From contig JADIYW010000008.1 of assembly GCA_016705125.1 (NCBI GenBank), positions 101,147 to 165,146 of the forward strand: a DNA stretch of 64,000 nucleotides, written 5' to 3'. This DNA is from Bacteroidota bacterium (GTDB lineage: Bacteria; Bacteroidota; Bacteroidia; Chitinophagales; JADIYW01). Shown piece by piece: positions 33,219-42,018 of this stretch (positions are counted from its first letter, which is position 1; each line of letters begins with the position of its first letter). The notes under the pieces were generated by a model. It was not told where the DNA came from. It saw nothing but the letters and a program-made list of their open reading frames with translations, and did no database searches. Both the position numbers and the translations under genes were made by a program.

Positions 33219-33803
33219 ATGAAAAAATGGATTGTACCTATTGTTATTGTAGCCTTGTTTTTGATTTATGCTGTTTCAGCACGAAATGGATTAGTAAATA
33301 AAGATGAGCTAGTAAATGAATCTTGGTCAAATGTAGAAACAAATTATCAAAGAAGGATGGATTTAATTGGTAATTTAGTAAATACAGTAAAAGGTTATGC
33401 CAATTTTGAACAAGAAACTTTAATAAAAGTAATTGACGCCAGATCAAAAGCCACTAGTGTAAATATTGATGCCGCCAATTTAACCCCTGAAACTTTCGAA
33501 AGATTTCAACAAGCTCAGGGAGAATTGAGTAATTCTTTGAGTCGATTATTGGTAACTATTGAGAAATATCCTGATTTAAAAGCAAATACAAATTTTTTGG
33601 AATTGCAAAATGAATTATCAAGAACCGAAAATAGAATTTTAATTGCTCGTAGAGATTATAATGCAACTGTTAAAGATTATAATATAAGTGTTAGGACTTT
33701 TCCTAAAAACCTGGTAGCAAGTGCATTTGGTTTTCAGAAAAAAGAAATGTTCAAATCTGATGCTGGTTCTGAGAAAGCACCTAAAGTAGATTTTTCAAAA
33801 TAA
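33219..33803 (+). CDS. LemA-family membrane protein
   Basis: A 194-residue protein with one N-terminal membrane segment (about 4-19, WIVPIVIVALFLIYAV) and a helical bundle outside: LVNESWSNVETNYQRRMDLIGNLVNTVKG and RILIARRDYNATVKDYN, quoted in part, which are LemA hallmarks. The function of LemA is not settled. It is followed at four bases by two TPM-domain proteins, the usual Bacteroidetes trio, suggesting a shared membrane role. Confidence 0.92.
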   Translation: MKKWIVPIVIVALFLIYAVSARNGLVNKDELVNESWSNVETNYQRRMDLIGNLVNTVKGYANFEQETLIKVIDARSKATSVNIDAANLTPETFERFQQAQGELSNSLSRLLVTIEKYPDLKANTNFLELQNELSRTENRILIARRDYNATVKDYNISVRTFPKNLVASAFGFQKKEMFKSDAGSEKAPKVDFSK

Positions 33804-33807
33804 ATAT

Positions 33808-34248
33808 ATGAAAAAAGCCGCTAATTTCTTTTCAGGGGAAGAAAAAGAACAAATTGTCCAAGCAATTAAAGCTGCTGAGGTAGAAACCTCAGGAGAAATA
33901 AGATTGCATATTGAAGAAAAAACAGAAATTCCTGCCCTTGAAAGAGCAATTGAAATTTTTAGATTTCTAGAAATGGATAAAACTGCTGCTCGTAATGGGG
34001 TTTTGATTTATCTGTCTATCGAAAACAAATCTTTTGCCATTTTTGGAGATGCTGGAATTAATGATAAGGTACCTACGGATTTTTGGGATATAACCAAGGA
34101 AATAATGGTTGGACAATTTAGTCAAAAAGCTTATCTGCAAGGATTATTAGATGGGATTAATTCAATTGGTGTACAATTAAAAACGCATTTCCCTTTTGAT
34201 GAAAACACTGATAAAAACGAACTTCCTGACGATATTTCATTTGGATAA
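33808..34248 (+). CDS. TPM-domain protein (cytoplasmic form)
   Basis: A 146-residue TPM domain without signal peptide: AIKAAEVETSGEIRLHIEEK, NGVLIYLSIENKSFAIFGDAGINDKVP and YLQGLLDGINSIGVQL, given here in family order. TPM (TPM phosphatase) domains are known from plant thylakoid TLP18.3, where acid phosphatase activity was reported; in bacteria the role is unclear. Second gene of the LemA trio; the next gene begins within seven bases of its stop. Confidence 0.85.
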   Translation: MKKAANFFSGEEKEQIVQAIKAAEVETSGEIRLHIEEKTEIPALERAIEIFRFLEMDKTAARNGVLIYLSIENKSFAIFGDAGINDKVPTDFWDITKEIMVGQFSQKAYLQGLLDGINSIGVQLKTHFPFDENTDKNELPDDISFG

Positions 34249-34254
34249 TTGAAA

Positions 34255-35085
34255 ATGAAAAGAAATATTCCATTTAATAGCGTAAAAAACACAATTAGCT
34301 CCAAAAGGCTAATTGTGTTTTTTTATGTCGTTTTTCTAATCGTTTTTCAAGGATTTGGGCAAACCACAAAAAGCAAATATAATGACAGCGACATTCCTAA
34401 TCCAAGCAATCCAGCTCGATTAGTGAATGATTTTGCGAATTTGTTAAGTGCCGAAGAAGCTCAATTATTAGAAAATAAATTGGTTGCTTTCGATGATTCC
34501 ACTTCTAATCAAGTAAGTATTGTCACGGTCAATTCAATCGGTGATTATGCCGTTGATGATTATGCGATAAGGCTAGGAAGAAAATGGGGAATTGGAAATG
34601 AAAAAGACAATGGAATTTTGATTCTAATTGCTAAAGACGAAAAAGATATTGATATTGAAGTTGGATATGGACTAGAGGGATATATAACCGACAATGATGC
34701 ACTTAGACTAATTAATGAAATCTTAAAACCTGCCTTTAAGCAAGGTCTTTTTTATGATGGATTGAACAAGTGTTCGGATAAAATTATGGCACTCTCTTTG
34801 GGTGCTTATAAAAATGATAAAAAAGGAGATATAGAAATATCGCCATTTTTCATTTTCCTTATTTTAATCATAATCATCTTTATTTTCATTTCCTTTCAAC
34901 CTCCAAAAGGCGGACGACATGGTGGCTCCTCCTATGATGGCGGCGGCGGTTGGATTAATTATGGCGGCGGCGGCTGGAACTCGGGCAGTGGCGGTTGGTC
35001 TGGCGGTGGTGGAAGTAGTGGTGGTTTCGGCGGCTTTGGTGGCGGCAGTTTTGGTGGTGGCGGCGCAAGTGGCGGATGGGATTAA
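34255..35085 (+). CDS. TPM-domain membrane protein with Gly-rich tail
   Basis: A 276-residue protein. A signal segment (about 21-37, VFFYVVFLIVFQGFGQ) is preceded by an unusually long N-region; the TPM domain (about 50-170) has VNDFANLLSAEE, LGRKWGIGNEKDNGILILIAKDEK and VGYGLEGYITD; then a membrane helix (about 198-218) and a Gly/Ser/Trp-rich tail (about 222-276) as in the family. ATG 34255 was taken over TTG 34249. A 16-bp hairpin with T-run covers codons about 11-23, so the start might instead be GTG 34315 (see findings). Confidence 0.85.
   Translation: MKRNIPFNSVKNTISSKRLIVFFYVVFLIVFQGFGQTTKSKYNDSDIPNPSNPARLVNDFANLLSAEEAQLLENKLVAFDDSTSNQVSIVTVNSIGDYAVDDYAIRLGRKWGIGNEKDNGILILIAKDEKDIDIEVGYGLEGYITDNDALRLINEILKPAFKQGLFYDGLNKCSDKIMALSLGAYKNDKKGDIEISPFFIFLILIIIIFIFISFQPPKGGRHGGSSYDGGGGWINYGGGGWNSGSGGWSGGGGSSGGFGGFGGGSFGGGGASGGWD
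34284..34324 (+). terminator. Perfect 16-bp hairpin with T-run at the start of the second TPM gene
   Basis: AAAAAACACAATTAGC (34284-34299) and GCTAATTGTGTTTTTT (34308-34323) are exact reverse complements around an eight-base loop. This has the form of an intrinsic, potentially two-way terminator, yet it lies inside the predicted coding sequence. Confidence 0.65.
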
Positions 35086-35089
35086 TTAA

Positions 35090-35290
35090 GAATGGTTAAT
35101 TTTTAATGTTGAATGGTCAATATTTAATGCTAAATGTTTAATGTTTAATGCTAAAAAATTATGGGTTAATTATGAATAAATAAATACGAATTTTAATCAT
35201 AATTCTGAATTCTTACATCCTTCAAAATTCAAATTCTCAAATTTTCGTATCCTCAAATCTGAATTCAGAAATCAAAAATCTGAAATTCCT
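35090..35290. repeat. Intergenic low-complexity repeats between convergent genes
   Basis: Words of the ggttaatgttgaatgg type (35090-35165) are followed by caaattctcaaatttcgtatcctcaaatctg-like words (35215-35290, varying), related to the blocks of the composite element at 9826 and 31130. Nothing coding seen. Confidence 0.45.
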
Positions 35291-35292
35291 TT

Positions 35293-36891
35293 TTAGTTGA
35301 AATCATTTTTCACAATATTATCCAAACACCTTTCAGCTAAGGCAGATATAGTTAGTGCTGGGTTTACGCCACCACAAAGTCCTGGCAACATTGAGCCATC
35401 TACACAATATAAATTTTTATATCCATTAACTCTACCATACATATCACTTGCTTCGCCTAACACAACTCCACCAAGCGGATGGTAGGTAAAGTCGTTAGAA
35501 ATTCCATTTTTAAAAGCCTTATAATCAATTTCACCTCCGTTGGCATCAATCACTCTATTCAAAAAATTTCGCATAGATTCTATAGAAGGTTCGGTTGCAT
35601 TTGCTGAAAGTTTTAGCATAGCCTTTCCTAAAGTATTGTCATATTCAAAACTACCTTTGTTTTCATTTAAAGTAACGGCTAAACCTAATAAACTTTTTAA
35701 TTCAAGTCCTATTGGGTATGGTGCTTGTTCAACCAATGTCTTTCCTAATGGATTATCATTATAAACATAGCCAGTAACAGGCACTGTTCCTTGTTGAGCA
35801 CCTACATTTTGGTTCACCTTCCTCATGGCCATTGCATTGCCATTGAAACCCCAATTTTTACCTACTTTCAAAGACAAATCAGGCAGATTTCCAGTTTCTC
35901 TGGCTTTTACTAATATTTCATTTGAACCAACAGAACCCGCACAAACGAATAAATATTTGCAAATAATTGTTTTTTGACTTCTAGCTATACCCCTTTCGTC
36001 TAATTTAGTTACAAGCACCTCAAATCGACCATCTTCCAATTTCGTTACATTTTCTACTTTCGTTAATGTCTGTATAGTAAGATTTCCAGTTCCCAATGCT
36101 GCGGGAATATAATTTCTATCTACACTATTTTTAGCGCCATTGTTTACTCCATAAAGTAAATCTTGGTTTGTTATTGCTTTTTCTACAGTACCGTGTATTT
36201 CTTGTCGTATAATATCAAAATTTACACCTCCTGGAATAAAAAACTTTCCAAAGCCAGCATTCTCGGCATGTTGCAAACCAACTCTTGCATATTGATAATA
36301 TTTACTATCTAAAATATCCTGAGGAACCGTTGAAATACCAATTATGTTACGAACCATTGGATACCACTTATCGTTCAATTCGGAATATGGGATATTTGGA
36401 AATAAATTTTGAAACAAATCTTCTTGAGCTTGTGGTAACATGGCTCCATATACTACTGAGCCACCTCCTAAACAGGTGCCTCTATAAACTTTCATATTTT
36501 CGTATTCTACCCTATCCAATACACCTGGACCTTTTCCGCTCCATCTTAATTTAGGACCTAAAGGCAAAACGGATTCAGAGCGCATCCATGTAGAACGAGT
36601 ATCAGGTTTTAGGGTTGATGCAAATACTTTGTTTTGACCATTATTTATATCGTATTGCTTCCCCATTTCCAAAAGCGTAGTTTTTATACCCTTTTCTGTA
36701 AGCCTTAAACTAGAAATAGCACCTCCAAATCCTGAGCCAATAACTACTGCTTCGGTTTCTTCGCCATACAAAGTAGTTGATTCCTTTTTGCAACCAGGTA
36801 AACCAATTACACTAGTGCCAAGTAATGCCGCAGTCCCCAATGCAGACATTCCTAAAAATTTTCTTCGAGTAAATTCTTTTTGCTTATTCAT
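35293..36891 (-). CDS. GMC-type FAD oxidoreductase, cholesterol-oxidase-like, Tat lipoprotein
   Basis: A 532-residue protein. TRRKFLGMSALGTAALLG (8-25) is a twin-arginine signal and LPGC (Cys34) a lipobox. EAVVIGSGFGGAISSLRL is the FAD-binding fold, GTCLGGGSVVYGAML the GMC/cholesterol oxidase loop, and YHPLGGVVLG with VDGSMLPGLCGGVNPALTISALAERC the C-terminal active site (His in the YHPLGG loop). It would oxidise a sterol-like or other alcohol in the periplasm. Substrate unknown. Confidence 0.85.
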   Translation of the reverse strand: MNKQKEFTRRKFLGMSALGTAALLGTSVIGLPGCKKESTTLYGEETEAVVIGSGFGGAISSLRLTEKGIKTTLLEMGKQYDINNGQNKVFASTLKPDTRSTWMRSESVLPLGPKLRWSGKGPGVLDRVEYENMKVYRGTCLGGGSVVYGAMLPQAQEDLFQNLFPNIPYSELNDKWYPMVRNIIGISTVPQDILDSKYYQYARVGLQHAENAGFGKFFIPGGVNFDIIRQEIHGTVEKAITNQDLLYGVNNGAKNSVDRNYIPAALGTGNLTIQTLTKVENVTKLEDGRFEVLVTKLDERGIARSQKTIICKYLFVCAGSVGSNEILVKARETGNLPDLSLKVGKNWGFNGNAMAMRKVNQNVGAQQGTVPVTGYVYNDNPLGKTLVEQAPYPIGLELKSLLGLAVTLNENKGSFEYDNTLGKAMLKLSANATEPSIESMRNFLNRVIDANGGEIDYKAFKNGISNDFTYHPLGGVVLGEASDMYGRVNGYKNLYCVDGSMLPGLCGGVNPALTISALAERCLDNIVKNDFN

Positions 36892-36922
36892 AGTTAATCA
36901 ATAATAATGATATAAATATCAC

Positions 36923-36930
36923 CAAATATA
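36923..36930 (-). promoter_or_regulatory. -7 promoter element for the GMC oxidoreductase gene
   Basis: TATATTTG on the minus strand, ending 31 bases before the ATG at 36891. Confidence 0.45.
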
Positions 36931-37041
36931 ATGATAAAAAAAGAATTATATATCTTTTTTAACAAAAAAATAAAAAAAGAATTTTAAATAAGTTTGGAAA
37001 TTAGGAATGGATGGGGAAAATTGATAAAAAAGATTCTAAAA

Positions 37042-37052
37042 GAAAAAAAAAA
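37042..37052 (-). terminator. T-run terminator of the SRP RNA
   Basis: The minus strand has about ten T directly after the closing stem of the RNA; the terminal helix itself serves as the terminator stem. Confidence 0.6.
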
Positions 37053-37147
37053 GGCAAGTTACTTACATCGCACCGCTACAACCACCGACCTTTGCTGTCT
37101 TCCGACCCTGGAGGATTAAGTAGGAGCTGGCCGTATAAGACTTGCCC
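37052..37147 (-). ncRNA. ffs: Signal recognition particle RNA, small bacterial type
   Basis: On the minus strand the ends GGCAAGT and ACTTGCC pair, and the apical part contains GGGTCGGAAGACAGCAAAGG, the SRP domain IV hairpin with its GGAA tetraloop and the internal AGCA loop that bind Ffh. Length is about 96 bases, normal for the Alu-less form. A -7 box lies five bases upstream and a T-run (complement of the A-run 37042-37052) follows directly, as expected for a complete small RNA gene. Confidence 0.93.
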
Positions 37148-37152
37148 GACTG

Positions 37153-37160
37153 CAAATGTA
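37153..37160 (-). promoter_or_regulatory. -7 promoter element for the SRP RNA
   Basis: TACATTTG on the minus strand matches TAnnTTTG and ends five bases before the RNA 5' end. Because the RNA end is known from structure, it calibrates the distance for the other promoters in this window. Confidence 0.7.
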
Positions 37161-37301
37161 CAATTATTTTTCATTTTACGAAAAAAATATTAAGTTAATT
37201 CAAGATTAACAATGACAAATTTACTTCACATTGAAAATGAATTTATAAAAACCTTTGTAAATACTAAGCTTTTTTTTATTTTTAAGCCACAAAAATTAAA
37301 A

Positions 37302-38924
37302 ATGAGCGAAATAGATTTTAATGTGAATGAGGATGTAATGAAATTGTCAATTGACGATTTGAAAGTTAGATTGAAAAAATCATATCTTGGAGGTGGAGAG
37401 AAAAAGATAAAAAGTCAACACGACCAAGGGAAACTAACAGCAAGAGAGAGAATAAATTACTTACTAGATGAAGGTACAGAATATATTGAAATTGGGGCAT
37501 TAGCTGGAGAAAACATGTATACTGAACATGGCGGATGTCCATGTGGTGGTGTGGTGGTGGTGATAGGTATGGTTGGCAAGAAACAATGTATTATTGTAGC
37601 CAATGATGCAACAGTAAAAGCTGGTGCATGGTTTCCGATGACTGCGAAGAAAAACCTAAGAGCGCAAGAAATTTCTATGGAAAATAGATTGCCTATTATT
37701 TATTTAGTGGATAGTGCAGGTGTTTATTTACCTATGCAAGATGAAATATTTGCCGATAAAGAAAATTTTGGTCGCGTTTTTAGGAATAATGCACGCATGT
37801 CTTCCATGGGAATACCACAAATATCCGCCATAATGGGAAGTTGTGTTGCAGGTGGTGCTTATTTGCCCATCATGTCTGATGAATCGTTAATTGTAGAAGG
37901 AACTGGTTCTATATTTTTGGCTGGGCCCTATTTGGTAAAAGCAGCCATTGGCGAAAATGTAGATAAAGAAACCCTAGGTGGTGCCGAAACTCAAACGGCC
38001 ATTTCTGGAGTTTGTGATTATAAAATGAAAGATGACAAATCTTGTTTGGACAAAATAAAAAAGTTGATGGATAAATTAGGCGATTTTCCAAAAGCAGGAT
38101 TTAATCGCATAAATGCCGTTTTGCCCAAAGAAAACCAAAGAGACATTTATGGTATCGTTTCTACTTCAAAACCCTATGATACTGCCGAAGTAATAAAAAG
38201 ATTAGTAGATAATTCAGAATTTGATGAATATAAAGAGGATTATGGTCAATCTATAATGTGTGCTTATGCCCGAATAGATGGATGGGCTGTAGGAATTGTG
38301 GCAAATCAGCGTAAATTGACAAAAAGCAAAAAAGGAGAATTACAATTTGGAGGTGTTATCTACTCCGATTCGGCAGATAAGGCAGCAAGATTTATTATGT
38401 TATGCAATCAAAAGAAGATTCCATTGGTTTTTCTTCAAGATGTAACTGGATTTATGGTGGGTAGCCGATCCGAACATGGGGGTATAATAAAAGATGGTGC
38501 CAAATTAGTAAATGCAATGGCAAATAGCGTAGTACCGAAATTTACAATTATTACAGGTAATTCTTATGGAGCTGGTAATTATGCTATGTGTGGAAAAGCG
38601 TACGACCCAAGACTGATTGTTGCTTGGCCTTCGGCAAAAATTGCAGTAATGGGCGGTGAGCAGGCTGCAAAAACATTGCTTCAAATACAAGTAGCAGGAT
38701 TGGAAGCAAAGGGCGAGAAAATTGATGAAGAAGTTAAAAATGAATTATTAGATCGGATTAAGAAAAAATATGAGGAAACCACTTCCCCTTATTATGGCGC
38801 TGCCCGTTTGTGGGTTGATGCAATTATAGATCCTTTAGATACAAGACAATGGATTTCTTCAGGTATTTTGGCAGCAAATAATGCTCCAGTAGCTGTTTTT
38901 AATGTGGGGGTAATGCAGACTTAG
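37302..38924 (+). CDS. Acyl-CoA carboxylase carboxyltransferase subunit, methylcrotonyl-CoA carboxylase beta-like
   Basis: A 540-residue crotonase-fold carboxyltransferase. LTARERINYLLDEGTEYIEIG opens the N-domain; NDATVKAGAWFPMTAKKNLRAQE, YLVDSAGVYLPMQDE and MGSCVAGGAYLPIMSDES are the acyl-CoA site, and GRSEHG-like SRSEHGGIIKDGAKLVNAM with GNSYGAGNYAMCGKAYDPR the biotin site. The pattern is that of MCC beta, which carboxylates 3-methylcrotonyl-CoA in leucine breakdown, in line with HMG-CoA lyase at 8.8 kb. ATG 37302 gives the usual N-terminus; the frame is open to 37212. The biotin subunit is not adjacent. Confidence 0.88.
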   Translation: MSEIDFNVNEDVMKLSIDDLKVRLKKSYLGGGEKKIKSQHDQGKLTARERINYLLDEGTEYIEIGALAGENMYTEHGGCPCGGVVVVIGMVGKKQCIIVANDATVKAGAWFPMTAKKNLRAQEISMENRLPIIYLVDSAGVYLPMQDEIFADKENFGRVFRNNARMSSMGIPQISAIMGSCVAGGAYLPIMSDESLIVEGTGSIFLAGPYLVKAAIGENVDKETLGGAETQTAISGVCDYKMKDDKSCLDKIKKLMDKLGDFPKAGFNRINAVLPKENQRDIYGIVSTSKPYDTAEVIKRLVDNSEFDEYKEDYGQSIMCAYARIDGWAVGIVANQRKLTKSKKGELQFGGVIYSDSADKAARFIMLCNQKKIPLVFLQDVTGFMVGSRSEHGGIIKDGAKLVNAMANSVVPKFTIITGNSYGAGNYAMCGKAYDPRLIVAWPSAKIAVMGGEQAAKTLLQIQVAGLEAKGEKIDEEVKNELLDRIKKKYEETTSPYYGAARLWVDAIIDPLDTRQWISSGILAANNAPVAVFNVGVMQT

Positions 38925-39293
38925 GGGGAAATTTCAGAATTGGGATTTATGATTTAAGATTTGGGGATGTGAAAATTAGGGAATTGGGCGATTTAAAAAA
39001 AATATTCATTTTTTGAGATAGTTGGCCAGGTTGTGGGAATGGTAATTTTGTAAAATTACAAAACCCCTATTTTATTAATTTGTCTGAGTTTTGGATGTTT
39101 TCTTTTAAATTATATTTGCTAGGTACATGGAAGCAATTTCTTTTTTATATTTGTATAAATTTTGAGGGTATACAAACAGGTACAATAATTAAGAGTATAA
39201 ACAGACGAATTATAAAATAATGGATTTAATGCTTACAAAGCAGAAGTTTCTGACCTTTTTTGACAAAATTTACTAATTTCAAATTAAAATATT
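38925..39293. other. Intergenic region before the toxin-antitoxin pair
   Basis: Starts with gatttatgatttaagatttgg-like repeat words (38940-38970). TATATTTG at 39146-39153 matches the -7 consensus and could drive the toxin-antitoxin pair with a long leader that includes an 18-codon ORF at 39221-39277. No other gene seen. Confidence 0.4.
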
Positions 39294-39530
39294 ATGTACA
39301 CTACATATCATTTAAAATCAGCACAGGATATAAGCACCGATATTTTGGATGCTATCAAGGCTACCTTTAAATCTAGGCCTATCACCATTATTGTAGAGGA
39401 GTACGACAATGATTTTGAATTAACGACTGAAATGAAAGCCGTTTTGGATGAACGTGTACAGGAAGATGAAAGCACTTATCTTACTTCCGAAGCGTCTATC
39501 GATCAACTCAAAAAAAAGTATGGCTCATAA
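39294..39530 (+). CDS. Antitoxin of a RelE/ParE-type pair
   Basis: A 78-residue acidic protein. The first half is strand-rich (MYTTYHLKSAQDISTDILDA), the middle has ITIIVEEYDNDFELT, and the tail is a charged helix ending LKKKYGS, the common layout of small antitoxins that fold onto RelE-type toxins. It overlaps the toxin gene by 11 bases. Confidence 0.7.
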   Translation: MYTTYHLKSAQDISTDILDAIKATFKSRPITIIVEEYDNDFELTTEMKAVLDERVQEDESTYLTSEASIDQLKKKYGS

Positions 39531-39855
39531 AATCATCGTTTCGCCACGAGCTCAAAAAGAAATTGAAAACGCCATTGAATATTACTCTTTGTATAGTGTA
39601 GATGCTCCTTTAAATTTCATAACATCACTTAAAGAATCTTACGAAACATTGGAAACAAACCCCTTTTTTAGCGTTCGCTATAAAAACATTCGGGCTTTAA
39701 AAATTAAAAGGTTTCACTCATTGTATTTCATTGTCAACGAAGAAAAAAATACGGTTCGGGTATTGTCTTGTTTCCACAACAAACGAAGCCCAAATAAAGA
39801 CCAAGTTTTTATTAAAAACAATACCAATATTTTCTCAAGATTTAAATGTCATTAA
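39520..39855 (+). CDS. RelE/ParE-family toxin
   Basis: A 111-residue basic protein: IIVSPRAQKEIENAIEYYS, AKE-like helix, then NPFFSVRYKNIRALKIKRFHSLYFIVNEEKNTVRVLSCFH, quoted in part, matching the ParE/RelE fold with its central sheet and C-terminal basic strand. Targets differ within the family (gyrase or ribosome-bound mRNA). The frame is open to 39448; ATG 39520 fits the family and gives the usual overlap with the antitoxin stop. Confidence 0.82.
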   Translation: MAHKIIVSPRAQKEIENAIEYYSLYSVDAPLNFITSLKESYETLETNPFFSVRYKNIRALKIKRFHSLYFIVNEEKNTVRVLSCFHNKRSPNKDQVFIKNNTNIFSRFKCH

Positions 39856-40750
39856 TTTTTTAATGAAAACTCCAAAGTAATTAAGTTCTACAAATTCAAT
39901 TTACCAATAACAATTCCTCGATTTTAAATATTTGGTCTCTAAGTTCTTAAATAAGATTTTTGTAGTTCCTAGTTTACTTCATCCCGAAGCATTTTCGAAA
40001 AAGCAAGTTGACCAATTATGTTTTCAGATTTTATTCCGATTAAGGTTCTTTAATAATATGTAATTTTCCAAATACTTATTTGACTTTTTCAATAAGGGTT
40101 GGTTTAGACTTTTTTAAACAGCCATTGACATTTAAAATTTTTCAAATACCGTTTTAAGTGTTCTGTTTTCAAATAAATTTTTAAGTCTGTCAAGTAAATA
40201 ATGAAAATTATTGATATTCTTCATTCGATTTTTGTCCTCTAGTTTTTTTAGTTTAAAGATTTTTCGAAGAACAAATAATCCGGTTCAAGATTTATAGTTA
40301 TTGATTTAATGATAAACATTAAAATTTCTATAATTATTACAATTAAACTATTTATCATTATATTTGATGGTTTTAATTTTCAAAACTTAAATCTGAAAGG
40401 TTAAATCCTCTAAACTTAGGTCTTCTAAATTGAATATTTTCGAAAACTTTTATTGTATGGAATGAATATTTGGTCTATAAATGAGTCTTCATAATTTTTA
40501 AATTTTCTTTTGAAAGTTGCTTCCCCAAAAATAAGACAGTTTAGTTCTAAATCAAAAATACAAAATAACAATTCAAACAATTATTGGAAACTGCCAATTT
40601 TTTTTAAAAATTAATTTGGTTAGGTTTTCGGACATTTTTTTTTACTTCATTCTGTAAGGTTGCACCGCAAGTAAAATCCTTAATGACACTTTAAAATCTT
40701 TTAAAAAACATATCCAATCTTAATCATTAAACATTAAGCCTTCAACATTA
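39856..40750. other. Long AT-rich gap, no gene recognised
   Basis: About 895 bases of low-GC sequence without a credible reading frame on either strand. The last 30 bases carry cattaaacattaagcc-type repeat words. It could hold a decayed gene, but I could not reconstruct one. Confidence 0.5.
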
Positions 40751-41980
40751 TTAATTAAACCTTATTGTTTTTACTGGATTAATTTTACTTACAAAAAGGG
40801 ATGGTATCAACAAAACCAGCAAACAAATGGTGAAAGTTCCAATATTGATTCCCAAAATAGGTAAAAGTTCAATTTTTATAGGCGCTACATTCAAATAATA
40901 TTCCTTTTCAGGTAATGTTATGATGCTATATTTTTTTTGTAAAAAACAAATCGTTAACCCAATTAAATTACCCCAAAACAAGCCATTTAAAATTATATAA
41001 GCTGCTTTGTATAAAAAAATACTTTGAATTGTTCTTGTCTTTGCACCTACAGCCTTTAAAATACCGACCATTTTTGTTCTATCCAATATGAGTATTAAAA
41101 GGGCAGTAACCATATTTAAGGTGGCTACAATTATCATTAATATTAGAATGATGAATTCATTCATTTTTTGCAAATCTAACCATTCAAAAATATTAGGCAA
41201 TTGACTTTTTATAGTTGAAGAAGAAAGGGTTTGGTCAAGCATGGTTCGATATATTTTGTCTTCAATAATATCCATTTTATTGAAATCCTTTAATTTTAGC
41301 TCAAACCCTCCTACTTGATTTTGTTCCCATTTGTTCACCTTTTGAACCAATCCAATATCTGCAATTATGAATTTTTGGTCATATTCATCCAAACCAGTAT
41401 TATAGATTCCCGAAACAGTAAATTTTTTCCCAATAGGTAAATTTGATCCTTTTTTCATAAAATAAACCAAAACAGCCTGTTCAACTTTTAATTTCAATCT
41501 GTTAGCTGTGGTACTTGAAATTAGAATTTCTCTTGAAATTGCTCCATCCTCTATTTTAGGAATATTTCCTACCACCAAATGCTTTTTTAAAAAATTCCAA
41601 TTATAGTTTTCATCCACACCTTTTAGCATCATGCCTTCCATTTCGTCTCTGGTTTTTAAGATAACTGGTTTTGTGGCATAAGGATTGATACTCTCTAATT
41701 CAGGCATTTTTTTTATTTCGCTAAATATGGGTAAAGATTTATCAACCGGAATTTCCTCCGATGCGTTTCCATCTCCACTATGGAAAATAGTAATCTGTCC
41801 CCAAAAGCCAAATATCTTCTCTTGTATTTCAAAAGTAAACCCATTTATTATGGCCGTTGAAACAATCATAACCGAAACACTCAATGTAATTGCAATTATT
41901 GCAATATTTGCAATAAATCGGGAAAAGGTGTTTTTTCCAGCAACCATTAACCTTTTAGCAATAAAAAAATCGACTTTCAA
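40751..41980 (-). CDS. LolC/LolE-type ABC transporter permease (FtsX fold)
   Basis: A 409-residue protein with four membrane helices: one near residues 22-48 (IANIAIIAITLSVSVMIVS), a large periplasmic MacB-like domain (about 50-265), then three helices (about 273-298, 315-345, 372-398). The N-terminal FIAKRLMVAGKNTFSR and LILDRTKMVGILKAVGAKTRTIQ are the FtsX-family marks. LolC/E proteins release lipoproteins from the inner membrane. The ATPase is not adjacent, as is common in Bacteroidetes. Confidence 0.88.
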   Translation of the reverse strand: MKVDFFIAKRLMVAGKNTFSRFIANIAIIAITLSVSVMIVSTAIINGFTFEIQEKIFGFWGQITIFHSGDGNASEEIPVDKSLPIFSEIKKMPELESINPYATKPVILKTRDEMEGMMLKGVDENYNWNFLKKHLVVGNIPKIEDGAISREILISSTTANRLKLKVEQAVLVYFMKKGSNLPIGKKFTVSGIYNTGLDEYDQKFIIADIGLVQKVNKWEQNQVGGFELKLKDFNKMDIIEDKIYRTMLDQTLSSSTIKSQLPNIFEWLDLQKMNEFIILILMIIVATLNMVTALLILILDRTKMVGILKAVGAKTRTIQSIFLYKAAYIILNGLFWGNLIGLTICFLQKKYSIITLPEKEYYLNVAPIKIELLPILGINIGTFTICLLVLLIPSLFVSKINPVKTIRFN

Positions 41981-42005
41981 GAATATAATTAATTAAATTG
42001 TGCCA

Positions 42006-42013
42006 CAAATTTA
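42006..42013 (-). promoter_or_regulatory. -7 promoter element for the LolC/E-type permease gene
   Basis: TAAATTTG on the minus strand, ending 25 bases before the ATG at 41980. It lies within the 5' region of the divergent NamZ-like gene. Confidence 0.45.
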
Positions 42014-42018
42014 ACCGA

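Noticed and set aside
37212..37301. 30-residue N-terminal extension of the carboxyltransferase
   Set aside because: The family starts at about the ATG at 37302, and the extension has no homologous character.
39221..39277. 18-codon ORF before the RelE/ParE pair as a separate gene
   Set aside because: Too short and without recognisable features; mentioned only as part of the possible leader.
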